DNA of 14,084 bases. It comes from JAFGKK01 sp049684495. Lineage in GTDB: Bacteria; Chloroflexota; Anaerolineae; Anaerolineales; RBG-16-64-43. Below, piece after piece: positions 1 to 6,460 of the stretch. The DNA lies in assembly GCA_049684495.1 (NCBI GenBank), contig JBAVFZ010000365.1:1-14084 (forward strand), in the 5' to 3' direction. The translations under genes and the position numbers were made by a program. How positions within the stretch are numbered: position 1 is the stretch's first letter; each line of letters begins with the position of its first letter. The notes beneath the pieces are model-generated. The model did no database searches, had not been told where the DNA came from, and worked only from the letters and a program-made list of their open reading frames with translations.

Positions 1-34
1 TTTTCCGATGCGAAGAATTCGCGAGGGGGGGAAG

Positions 35-69
35 CATCCCGGCTCGCACCTGGTCTATGAGCCGGGATG
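35..69. repeat. 11-bp inverted repeat (hairpin) at the window edge
   Basis: Arms CATCCCGGCTC (35-45) and GAGCCGGGATG (59-69) are perfectly complementary around a 13-nt loop. No T-tract follows on either strand, so it is not a convincing intrinsic terminator. It lies just before a dispersed-repeat-like stretch and may belong to it, or it may mark the 3' end of a gene to the left of the window. Confidence 0.5.
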
Positions 70-90
70 GATGTGAAGCGAGGGCGTACC

Positions 91-143
91 TGGCCGGCAT
101 CCAGAGCGTTCTAGACTCCGGCCAAGAACACGCCGGGGTGACG
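91..143. repeat. Probable copy of a dispersed 'CCGGCATCCA...GTGACG' repeat
   Basis: The stretch holds CCGGCATCCAGAG near its left end and CTCCGGCC...ACGCCGGGGTGACG near its right end. This is the layout of the interspersed palindromic elements common in many bacterial genomes. A related arm, GCCGGCATCCA, recurs at 11763-11773. It lies directly upstream of the first gene of the operon, so any promoter for that gene would have to be inside or beside it. I see no convincing -35/-10 pair here. Confidence 0.45.
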
Positions 144-171
144 ATCGATGAAACGGCGAGGAAGGACAAAG

Positions 172-843
172 ATGGCCAATTTCCAACGATTGGAAGTAAC
201 GAACACACTGCTCGAGACGGGGCTGCTGCCGCTTTTTTACAACGGAGAGCTGAATACCGCGATCGAGCTGGCGGCGGCGTGCGTCCGGGGCGGCGCGCGG
301 GTGGTGGAATTCACCAACCGCGGTGAGGCGGCCTATCCGGTCTTCGCCGACCTGGTGCGGCATTTCGCGAAGGTGGATCCGACCTTGATATTGGGTGCCG
401 GTTCGGTCATGGATGCGCCGACCGCGGCGCTGTACCTCGCCGCCGGCGCGAATTTCATCGTCGGTCCGAGCCTCAACCCGGAGATCGCGCGCCTGTGCAA
501 CCGGCGCAAGGTTCTGTATATTCCCGGGTGCGCGACCGAGACCGAGATTGCGACGGCCGAGGAACTTGGCGCGGAGATCTGCAAGATATTTCCGGCGGAT
601 GCCGCCGGCGGGCCGAAATTCATCAGCGCGGTCATGGCGCCGTGCCCGTGGCACCGCCTGCTTCCGACGGGCGGAGTCGATGCAACCGAGGCGAGCGTCA
701 ACGAATGGATCAAGGCCGGCGCGGCGGTCTTGGGGATGGGAAGCAAACTCGTCACAAAGGATCTTGTGGCGGCGAAGGATTACAAGAGCCTGGCCGCCAA
801 GACCGCCGAATGCATCGGCTGGGTTAAAAAGGCACGCGCATGA
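172..843 (+). CDS. eda: KDPG/KHG-type aldolase (2-dehydro-3-deoxy-phosphogluconate aldolase family)
   Basis: A 223-residue class I aldolase of the Eda/KdgA family, which cleaves 2-keto-3-deoxy-6-phosphogluconate to pyruvate and glyceraldehyde 3-phosphate. Family signatures are visible: GGARVVEFTNRGEAA (40-54) with the catalytic Glu (E46) and phosphate-side Arg (R50), GAGSV (75-79), and ICKIFPADAAGG (136-147), whose K138 matches the Schiff-base lysine of E. coli Eda (K133). A phosphate-binding PTGGV follows. The length is close to the usual ~210. I chose the ATG at 172 rather than 148 because GAGGAAGG sits about 6 nt before it. A 39-nt gap separates it from the IolB-like gene, consistent with an operon. 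Its substrate here would be KDPG from the KDG branch, but no KDG kinase is in the window. Action on KDPGal or 4-hydroxy-2-oxoglutarate cannot be excluded. Confidence 0.88.
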   Translation: MANFQRLEVTNTLLETGLLPLFYNGELNTAIELAAACVRGGARVVEFTNRGEAAYPVFADLVRHFAKVDPTLILGAGSVMDAPTAALYLAAGANFIVGPSLNPEIARLCNRRKVLYIPGCATETEIATAEELGAEICKIFPADAAGGPKFISAVMAPCPWHRLLPTGGVDATEASVNEWIKAGAAVLGMGSKLVTKDLVAAKDYKSLAAKTAECIGWVKKARA

Positions 844-882
844 CATTATTTACACGATCTTCTTCCAAGAAAGGCGGCAGCC

Positions 883-1698
883 ATGTCCAATTTTGAATCC
901 ATCACCACCAAGGAAACCATAAACCGCGTTGCGGGAAATCCGTTCAAGCTGCTCGATTTTCAATTGCTCGTCCTCCCCGATGGCGGAAGCCATACGGCCG
1001 CTGCCGGCGGCCGGGAAATCCTGTTGGTGATTCTCGGCGGCAAAGCGACCGTGAAAGCCGGATCGAAAACTTTCGCCGGAATCGGCGGAAGGCCGAATCC
1101 GTTTTCCGGCAAGCCGCATTCGGTGTACATCCCGTGCGGGACCGAATACACCGTGGCCGCTCAGGGGCGGCTGGAAGCGGCGTTGATAAGCGCGCCTTCG
1201 GAATTGAAAACCGACCCGTATGTCATCGGTCCCGAAAAGATCACGACCGGCGTTTGGGGCGCGGCCAACTTCAGCCGCAATTTCCACCAGATCCTTACCA
1301 TGGCAGGCCAGCCGGATCTCCCGGCTCAGCGGCTCATCGTCGGGGAAACGTACACGCCGTCGGGAAATTGGAGCACGTTCCCGCCGCACAAACACGAGAA
1401 GGAAGACCCGCCGCGGGAGGCGTTTCACGAGGAGTTATATTTTTTCAAAGTCTCGCCTGCGGACGGATTCGGACTGACGCGCTACTACAACGGCGAGGTG
1501 GATACGGGCTTCGTGGTGCGGGATAACACCATCCTGATGGCGCCCAACGGCTACCATACCGTCGTCAGCGCGCCGGGATACACGACCTATTATCTGTGGG
1601 CGCTGGCGGGCAACCACCGCACCCAGGCCACCGCCGACGATCCGGCCCTGGCCTGGGTCGGACGGACTGTGCCGATGCTGAAATCACTCGGACACTGA
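883..1698 (+). CDS. iolB: IolB/KduI-family cupin isomerase (5-deoxy-glucuronate isomerase-like)
   Basis: A 271-residue bicupin of the KduI/IolB family, closest in motif layout to IolB. The C-terminal block has SGNWSTFPPHKHEKEDPP followed by EELYFF and NGYHTV. The likely metal ligands are H169 and H171 (HKH), a Glu at 183/184 and H225, the HxH...E...H pattern of the family. IolB converts 5-deoxy-glucuronate to 2-deoxy-5-keto-gluconate in inositol breakdown. KduI does the equivalent aldose-ketose isomerisation of 4-deoxy-5-ketouronate from pectin. No other iol gene is nearby and kduD follows, so I infer a KduI-like role (DKI to DKII), with true IolB activity as the alternative. Start at 883: AAAGGCGG lies about 5 nt upstream. 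The next gene is 126 nt away, across a palindromic repeat. Confidence 0.85.
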   Translation: MSNFESITTKETINRVAGNPFKLLDFQLLVLPDGGSHTAAAGGREILLVILGGKATVKAGSKTFAGIGGRPNPFSGKPHSVYIPCGTEYTVAAQGRLEAALISAPSELKTDPYVIGPEKITTGVWGAANFSRNFHQILTMAGQPDLPAQRLIVGETYTPSGNWSTFPPHKHEKEDPPREAFHEELYFFKVSPADGFGLTRYYNGEVDTGFVVRDNTILMAPNGYHTVVSAPGYTTYYLWALAGNHRTQATADDPALAWVGRTVPMLKSLGH

Positions 1699-1707
1699 TA
1701 CAGGGGA

Positions 1708-1806
1708 GTCATTGCGAGGAGCGAAGCGACGAAGCAATCTCCTTCTTCCGTTGAAAATCGGAGATTGCTTCGTCGCCCCGGCAAAGCCTGGGCTCCTCGC
1801 AATGAC
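1708..1806. repeat. Dispersed palindromic repeat (REP/MITE-like) inside the operon
   Basis: The left arm (1708-1742) begins GTCATTGCGAGGAGC and ends GCGACGAAGCAATCTCC. The right arm (1760-1806) begins GGAGATTGCTTCGTCGC and ends GCTCCTCGCAATGAC. The 15-nt outer and 17-nt inner blocks are perfectly complementary, and the right arm carries extra bases between them. The transcript would fold into a long hairpin between the iolB-like gene and kduD. I recognise this as a type of interspersed repeat seen many times per genome in some environmental bacteria. It ends 18 nt before the kduD start codon and has no T-tract, so it could attenuate, stabilise or process the mRNA, or be a neutral insertion. 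Confidence 0.85.
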
Positions 1807-1824
1807 CGGATGATTGGAGCAGAC

Positions 1825-2589
1825 ATGATCCTTGATTCTTTTCGCCTGAATGGAAAAGTCGCTCTGGTGACGGGAGCGCGGCAGGGATTGGGGCAGGCGC
1901 TGGCGCTCGCCCTCGCGGAAGCCGGAGCCGACGTGGCCGTACTTGACCGCAACGATGTCGCCGAGACCTGCGCGGCGGTGAGCGCGTTTAAGCGGCGCGC
2001 AATTCCCGTCATGTGCGACCTGCGCGAGACGGCGCCGGCCGGTCTCAAGCAAATAGTGGACCGCGTCGTTACCGAACTCGGCCGGCTGGACATTCTGGTG
2101 AACAACGCGGGGATCATCCGCCGCGCGCCGGCGGCCGATTTCAGCGAGACCGACTGGGATGACGTCCTGCAGATCAACCTCAAAGCGGTGTTCTTCCTCT
2201 CCCAGGCGGCCGGGCGCGTGATGCTCGCGCAGGGCGGGGGGAAGATCATCAACATCGCCTCCATGCTTTCGTTCCAGGGGGGGATCCTCATCCCATCCTA
2301 TACCGCCGCCAAGAGCGGCGTGGCCGGGATCACGCGCGCGCTGGCCAACGAATGGGCCGGGCGCGGGGTCAACGTCAACGCGATTGCGCCCGGTTACATG
2401 GAGACGGAAAACACCGCCCCCCTGCGCGCGGACCCGAAACGTTCGGCGTCGATCCTGGAACGGATTCCGGCCGGCCGCTGGGGAACCCCCGAAGACCTCA
2501 AAGGAACGGCGGTCTTCCTCGCATCGTCCGCTTCCGATTACCTGCACGGCGCGATCCTGCCGGTCGACGGCGGGTGGCTGACCCGATAG
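1825..2589 (+). CDS. kduD: 2-dehydro-3-deoxy-D-gluconate 5-dehydrogenase (KduD), SDR family
   Basis: A 254-residue classical short-chain dehydrogenase. The Rossmann motif TGARQGLG is at 16-23, NNAG at 93-96, and catalytic S146, Y159 and K163 (YTAAKSG). KduD-type signatures follow: ALANEWA, GYMETENTAPLRAD and IPAGRWGTPEDL. KduD reduces 2,5-diketo-3-deoxygluconate to KDG with NAD(P)H during breakdown of unsaturated uronates from pectin or glycosaminoglycan lyases. I chose the ATG at 1825 because GGAG lies 5 nt upstream and the protein then has the family's ~253 residues. Upstream in-frame ATGs at 1765 and 1810 would add translated repeat sequence. It is paired with the preceding isomerase and lies 7 nt before uxaC. 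A gluconate 5-dehydrogenase activity is the main alternative. Confidence 0.9.
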   Translation: MILDSFRLNGKVALVTGARQGLGQALALALAEAGADVAVLDRNDVAETCAAVSAFKRRAIPVMCDLRETAPAGLKQIVDRVVTELGRLDILVNNAGIIRRAPAADFSETDWDDVLQINLKAVFFLSQAAGRVMLAQGGGKIINIASMLSFQGGILIPSYTAAKSGVAGITRALANEWAGRGVNVNAIAPGYMETENTAPLRADPKRSASILERIPAGRWGTPEDLKGTAVFLASSASDYLHGAILPVDGGWLTR

Positions 2590-2596
2590 GATGCGC

Positions 2597-4015
2597 ATGG
2601 AAAAGATTCATCTCCCGCCCGACCGCTGTTTCGGACCCGATCCCCGGCAAAAAGAGATCGCGCAGCGCCTTTACGGCCTGACCGCCGAATGGCCGCTCCT
2701 CTGCCCGCACGGGCACGTGGACGCGCGGATGTTCGCCGATCCGGATTATTCCTTCGGCTCGCCGGCCGACCTCCTGATCATCCCCGATCACTATGTCACG
2801 CGCATGCTTTACTCGCAGGGTATCCCGCTCGAACGAATGGGCGTGCCGCGCCGCGACGGCGGTCCGGTCGAGACCGATCACCGCCGGATCTGGCAATTGT
2901 TCGCTGAGAATTTTTTCCTGTTCCGGGGGACTCCCAGCGGCCTGTGGCTGGCGCACGAACTGAAAGAGGTGTTCGGAGTCGAGGAAAAACTGGACGGCAA
3001 ATCGGCCGCGCGGATCTATGACCAGATCGCGGCCCAGCTGGCCAAGCCCGCCTTCCGGCCGCGGGCGCTGTTCGAACGGTTCCGGATTGAAGTGCTGTGT
3101 ACGACCGATACCGCCGCCGATCCGCTCGACGCGCATAAAGCCCTCCGCGCTTCCGGCTGGAAGGGCAGGGTGATCCCCTGTTTCCGGCCCGACGCCGTCA
3201 TCAACATCGGTTCGCCAACATGGCAAGAATCCATCCGGGCCTTGAGCGAAGCCGCCGGGATGGAAGTATCATCCTACCCCGCCTTTATCCGCGCGCTGGA
3301 GGGCCGGCGGGCGTTTTTCAAGACGCTCGGCGCGAAGGCGACCGATCACGGCGTGCTCGAGGCTGTCACCGAGGAACTAACGCCCAAGCAAGCGGAGGAT
3401 ATCTTCCAGTGCGCGCTGCAGGGAAAAGCCAGCCGGCAGGATGAATGGCGGTTTACGGCCCATATGCTGATCGAGAGCGCGCGAATGAGCGCGGAGGACG
3501 GTCTCGTCATGCAGCTGCACGTAGGCGCTTTCCGCGACCACAATGAAGCGGTATTCGCCCGCTTCGGAACCGACAAGGGCTGTGACATCCCGGTTTCCGG
3601 CGAATTCACACGCGGTCTGCGTCCACTACTTCAAAAATTCGGAAACGATCCGCGCCTGATGCTGGTGCTGTTCACGCTGGATGAGGCAACCTACTCGCGC
3701 GAATTGGCTCCGCTGGCGGGGCACTATCCCGCGCTGCGGATCGGGCCGGCGTGGTGGTTCCACGACAGCCTGAACGGGATGACGCGCTACCGCGAGCAGA
3801 TCGTCGAAACCGCCGGCTTGCACAACACCGCCGGATTCAACGACGATACCCGCGCCTTTCCATCGATCCCGGCCCGCCACGACCTTTCCCGCCGGGTGGA
3901 TGCCAACTGGATCGCCGGGCTTGTGGTGCGGGGGATAGTGGCGATGGAGGATGCGGAGGAAATGATCCGGGATACGGCTTACCGGCTGGCCAAGAAGACG
4001 TATCGGCTGGAATAA
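2597..4015 (+). CDS. uxaC: Uronate (glucuronate/galacturonate) isomerase
   Basis: A 472-residue UxaC of the amidohydrolase superfamily. It isomerises D-glucuronate to D-fructuronate and D-galacturonate to D-tagaturonate, the entry step of hexuronate breakdown in the cytoplasm. The N-terminal metal-binding HxH is visible as CPHGHVDAR (H38, H40). Further family features are FFLFRGTPSG, LCTTDTAADPLDAH, MQLHVGAFRDHN, and the C-terminal GFNDDTRAFPSIPARHD. The length matches the usual 465-475. An ATG at 2591 is possible, but I prefer 2597 because AGGA (2588-2591) stands 5 nt upstream. The 7-nt gap after kduD indicates co-transcription. It feeds the next two enzymes, UxaE and UxuB. Confidence 0.95.
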   Translation: MEKIHLPPDRCFGPDPRQKEIAQRLYGLTAEWPLLCPHGHVDARMFADPDYSFGSPADLLIIPDHYVTRMLYSQGIPLERMGVPRRDGGPVETDHRRIWQLFAENFFLFRGTPSGLWLAHELKEVFGVEEKLDGKSAARIYDQIAAQLAKPAFRPRALFERFRIEVLCTTDTAADPLDAHKALRASGWKGRVIPCFRPDAVINIGSPTWQESIRALSEAAGMEVSSYPAFIRALEGRRAFFKTLGAKATDHGVLEAVTEELTPKQAEDIFQCALQGKASRQDEWRFTAHMLIESARMSAEDGLVMQLHVGAFRDHNEAVFARFGTDKGCDIPVSGEFTRGLRPLLQKFGNDPRLMLVLFTLDEATYSRELAPLAGHYPALRIGPAWWFHDSLNGMTRYREQIVETAGLHNTAGFNDDTRAFPSIPARHDLSRRVDANWIAGLVVRGIVAMEDAEEMIRDTAYRLAKKTYRLE

Positions 4016-4080
4016 AACCACATGTCCATTCTCATCCGAGGGTCTTTTCTTCGCAGCATCATGACAGGGAGCGGCAGCCT

Positions 4081-5562
4081 ATGACAACGACGTTGCTGGC
4101 GCTCGAATTGAATATAGATCCGCGTTCCATAGTAAGTATTGCGGACATGGAATGTGGACTATGCGAAATTAACGGCAAAAAGCAGCTTGCGGTGCTTGCC
4201 GATCCCGGATCGATGTTTCCGCGGGCATTCGATGGTGTATCCACCGAGGTCCGGGGAAAAACCTTGCTCCTCGGACCGCTTAGCCCGCGGAATTCCGTCG
4301 CATTACGCGTCCAAATCCCATGGCTGCAGCCCCGCCTGTGGGGGATGCGAACTTCCGCCGGTCTTGGAGATCGGCTGGGTTTGGCGACACCCGGGCACGT
4401 GCGGGCGATGCGTGCCGCAGGCGGGTCGATCGGGCCGATTTTTGCGCAACAATCGATACGCGAGATGCTGCGCACGGGGCGCACGCCCCAGCAGGTCATG
4501 GACGACGCCACCTGGGGCATATTTCAGGAGGGATGGCGGGAAGGGGTTGGGGCCGATGCGGACCACTTAAAAACGCCGGCCGATATCGATGCCTGCATGG
4601 GTGCGGGTTTCACCTTCTTCACGATCGATCCCGGTGAATTCGTCGACGGCTCCGCGGAGACGGCCGATTTATCACGCCTGCGCGAACTGGCCGCAATGCT
4701 CCCGCCCGACGCCCAGCCGCGCGCCACCGGGCTTTCGGGGCGGTCAATCGATGTCGAAGGGCGGACGCTGCACTTCGACGAGCCGGCGCTGCTCAAAGCC
4801 GTCGTCAAGTACGGCCGGGCGGTCGCGCATGTCGCGATGATGAGCCGCCACCTGGCGCGGTCCGCGGCCGGCCGACCGTGCGAGCTGGAAGTCTCGGTCG
4901 ATGAGACCGAACAGCCGACCTCCGCGGTGGAGCACGTCTACATCGCCAACGAACTCCGGCGGCTGGGCGTGGAATGGGTGAGCCTCGCGCCGCGCTTCAT
5001 CGGCCTGTTCGAAAAAGGCGTGGATTACATCGGGGATCCCGCGGCCTTCGAGGCGGACCTGGCGGTGCACGCGGCCATCGCCCGCCAATTCGGACCCTAT
5101 AAGCTCAGCCTGCACTCCGGCTCGGACAAGTTCAGCATTTATCCGGCGGCGATGCGCCAGACGCGGGGATTGGTACACTTAAAAACGGCCGGCACCAGCT
5201 ATCTCGAAGCGCTGCGTACGATCGCCTTGATCGAACCGGATTTCTTTCTCGAGGTGTACGCTTTCGCCCGCGAACGGTATGAGCTCGACCGGGCGAGTTA
5301 CCATGTCTCGGCGCAGCTCGAGCGCGCGCCTCTTCCCGCGGCCGTCACCGATCCGCCCGGCCTGCTGAACCAGTTCGATGCGCGCGAGATCCTGCACGTC
5401 ACTTTCGGCTCGGTGCTTACGGCGCAGGCGCCGGGCGGCGGCTTGAAATACTACGGCCGGCTGCGTGAACTTTTGCAAACGCATGCGGATCTTTACGCGG
5501 GCAACCTGGAGGCGCATTTCCTGCGCCATCTGAAACCCTTTACCTCGAATGGAGTCCGGTAA
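4081..5562 (+). CDS. uxaE: Tagaturonate epimerase (UxaE family)
   Basis: A 493-residue protein of the UxaE family, first described from Thermotoga, which epimerises D-tagaturonate to D-fructuronate at C4 and so merges galacturonate and glucuronate catabolism. Features I associate with the family are DADHLKTPADID, the strongly conserved-looking LSLHSGSDKFSIYP, and VHLKTAGTSYLEALR near the C-terminus. The several His, Asp and Glu residues suit a metal-dependent TIM-barrel-like enzyme. Start at 4081: GGGAG lies 9 nt upstream. The reading frame is open further 5' but overlaps uxaC in another frame and carries no family sequence there. The gap to the next gene is only 3 nt. Its place between uxaC and uxuB supports the role. 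Confidence 0.87.
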   Translation: MTTTLLALELNIDPRSIVSIADMECGLCEINGKKQLAVLADPGSMFPRAFDGVSTEVRGKTLLLGPLSPRNSVALRVQIPWLQPRLWGMRTSAGLGDRLGLATPGHVRAMRAAGGSIGPIFAQQSIREMLRTGRTPQQVMDDATWGIFQEGWREGVGADADHLKTPADIDACMGAGFTFFTIDPGEFVDGSAETADLSRLRELAAMLPPDAQPRATGLSGRSIDVEGRTLHFDEPALLKAVVKYGRAVAHVAMMSRHLARSAAGRPCELEVSVDETEQPTSAVEHVYIANELRRLGVEWVSLAPRFIGLFEKGVDYIGDPAAFEADLAVHAAIARQFGPYKLSLHSGSDKFSIYPAAMRQTRGLVHLKTAGTSYLEALRTIALIEPDFFLEVYAFARERYELDRASYHVSAQLERAPLPAAVTDPPGLLNQFDAREILHVTFGSVLTAQAPGGGLKYYGRLRELLQTHADLYAGNLEAHFLRHLKPFTSNGVR

Positions 5563-5565
5563 GCC

Positions 5566-6399
5566 ATGAGCCATCCGTCGTCCCCCACTTCCAAGGAGTT
5601 CTCCGGCACCGTAGCGGTCGTCACCGGCGGCGGCGGCGTGTTATGCAGCGCGATGTCGCGCACCCTCGCCGGGGCGGACGCGAAGGTGGCTGTGCTGGAT
5701 ATCAAACCCGATGCGGCGGAGAAGGTCGCGGAATCGATCCGCGCCGCCGGCGGAGAAGCGCTCGGCGTGGGCTGCGATGTCCTCGACCGGGTCCGCGTGG
5801 AGACGGCCGCGGAAAAAATATTAAAGGCATTCGGGCGGGTGGATATCCTCGTCAACGGCGCCGGAGGCAACAAGCCCCAGGCGACGACCGGTCCGGATGC
5901 GGCGTTCTTCGATCTGCCGGCGGATGCGCTGCGCTGGGTTTTCGATCTGAACCTGATGGGTGTCGTGCTCCCCAGCCAGGTATTCGGGAAGCTCATGGCC
6001 CGGCAAAAGCGCGGCGTCATCCTCAACATCGCTTCGATGAACGCCATCCGGCCGCTGACGCGCATTCCCGCCTATTCGGCGGCCAAGGCGGGAGTGGCCA
6101 ATTTCACCCAGTGGCTGGCGGTGCATATGGCGCAGGAATATTCGCCGGAGATCCGGGTCAACGCGATCGCTCCGGGATTTTTTCTGACGGACCAAAACCG
6201 GTTCCTGCTGACCGAAAAATCCAGCGGAGAGCTCACACCGCGCGGCCGGTCGATCCTCGACCACACCCCGATGAAGCGTTTCGGAGCGCCCGAAGACCTT
6301 ATGGGAACCATGCTGTGGCTGCTCTCGCCGGCTTCCGCATTCGTCACAGGGATCATCGTCCCGGTGGACGGCGGGTATTCGGCGTTCGGAGGCGTTTAG
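5566..6399 (+). CDS. uxuB: D-mannonate oxidoreductase / fructuronate reductase, SDR type (UxuB)
   Basis: A 277-residue short-chain dehydrogenase resembling the Bacillus-type UxuB (YjmF) rather than the long-chain E. coli UxuB. It would reduce D-fructuronate to D-mannonate with NAD(P)H. Visible are the nucleotide-binding TGGGGVLCSAM (20-30), NGAGGNKPQ (98-106), catalytic S157 (NIASMNA), Y170 and K174 (YSAAKAG), and a C-terminal VDGGYSAFGG. An acidic residue after beta-2 (VLDIK, D45) suggests NAD(H) preference. The glycine-rich loop departs from the canonical TGxxxGxG, with V25 and C27 in the second and third glycine positions. It starts 3 nt after uxaE. No mannonate dehydratase follows; a LarA-type epimerase does. 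Confidence 0.87.
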   Translation: MSHPSSPTSKEFSGTVAVVTGGGGVLCSAMSRTLAGADAKVAVLDIKPDAAEKVAESIRAAGGEALGVGCDVLDRVRVETAAEKILKAFGRVDILVNGAGGNKPQATTGPDAAFFDLPADALRWVFDLNLMGVVLPSQVFGKLMARQKRGVILNIASMNAIRPLTRIPAYSAAKAGVANFTQWLAVHMAQEYSPEIRVNAIAPGFFLTDQNRFLLTEKSSGELTPRGRSILDHTPMKRFGAPEDLMGTMLWLLSPASAFVTGIIVPVDGGYSAFGGV

Positions 6400-6460
6400 C
6401 GGCGCATGGAAATCATGAAAGGTTCCCGGCCATGATGAATTCGCAGGCCATCACGCAATC

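Noticed and set aside
55..846. Long minus-strand open frame opposite the aldolase
   Set aside because: It is an antisense shadow of a GC-rich gene. The translation is rich in Arg and Gly, has no recognisable domain, and the plus-strand aldolase motifs are unambiguous.
3751..4080. N-terminal extension of uxaE into the uxaC gene
   Set aside because: The open frame continues upstream but overlaps uxaC in another frame, encodes a low-complexity Arg-rich stretch, and a good ribosome site precedes the ATG at 4081.
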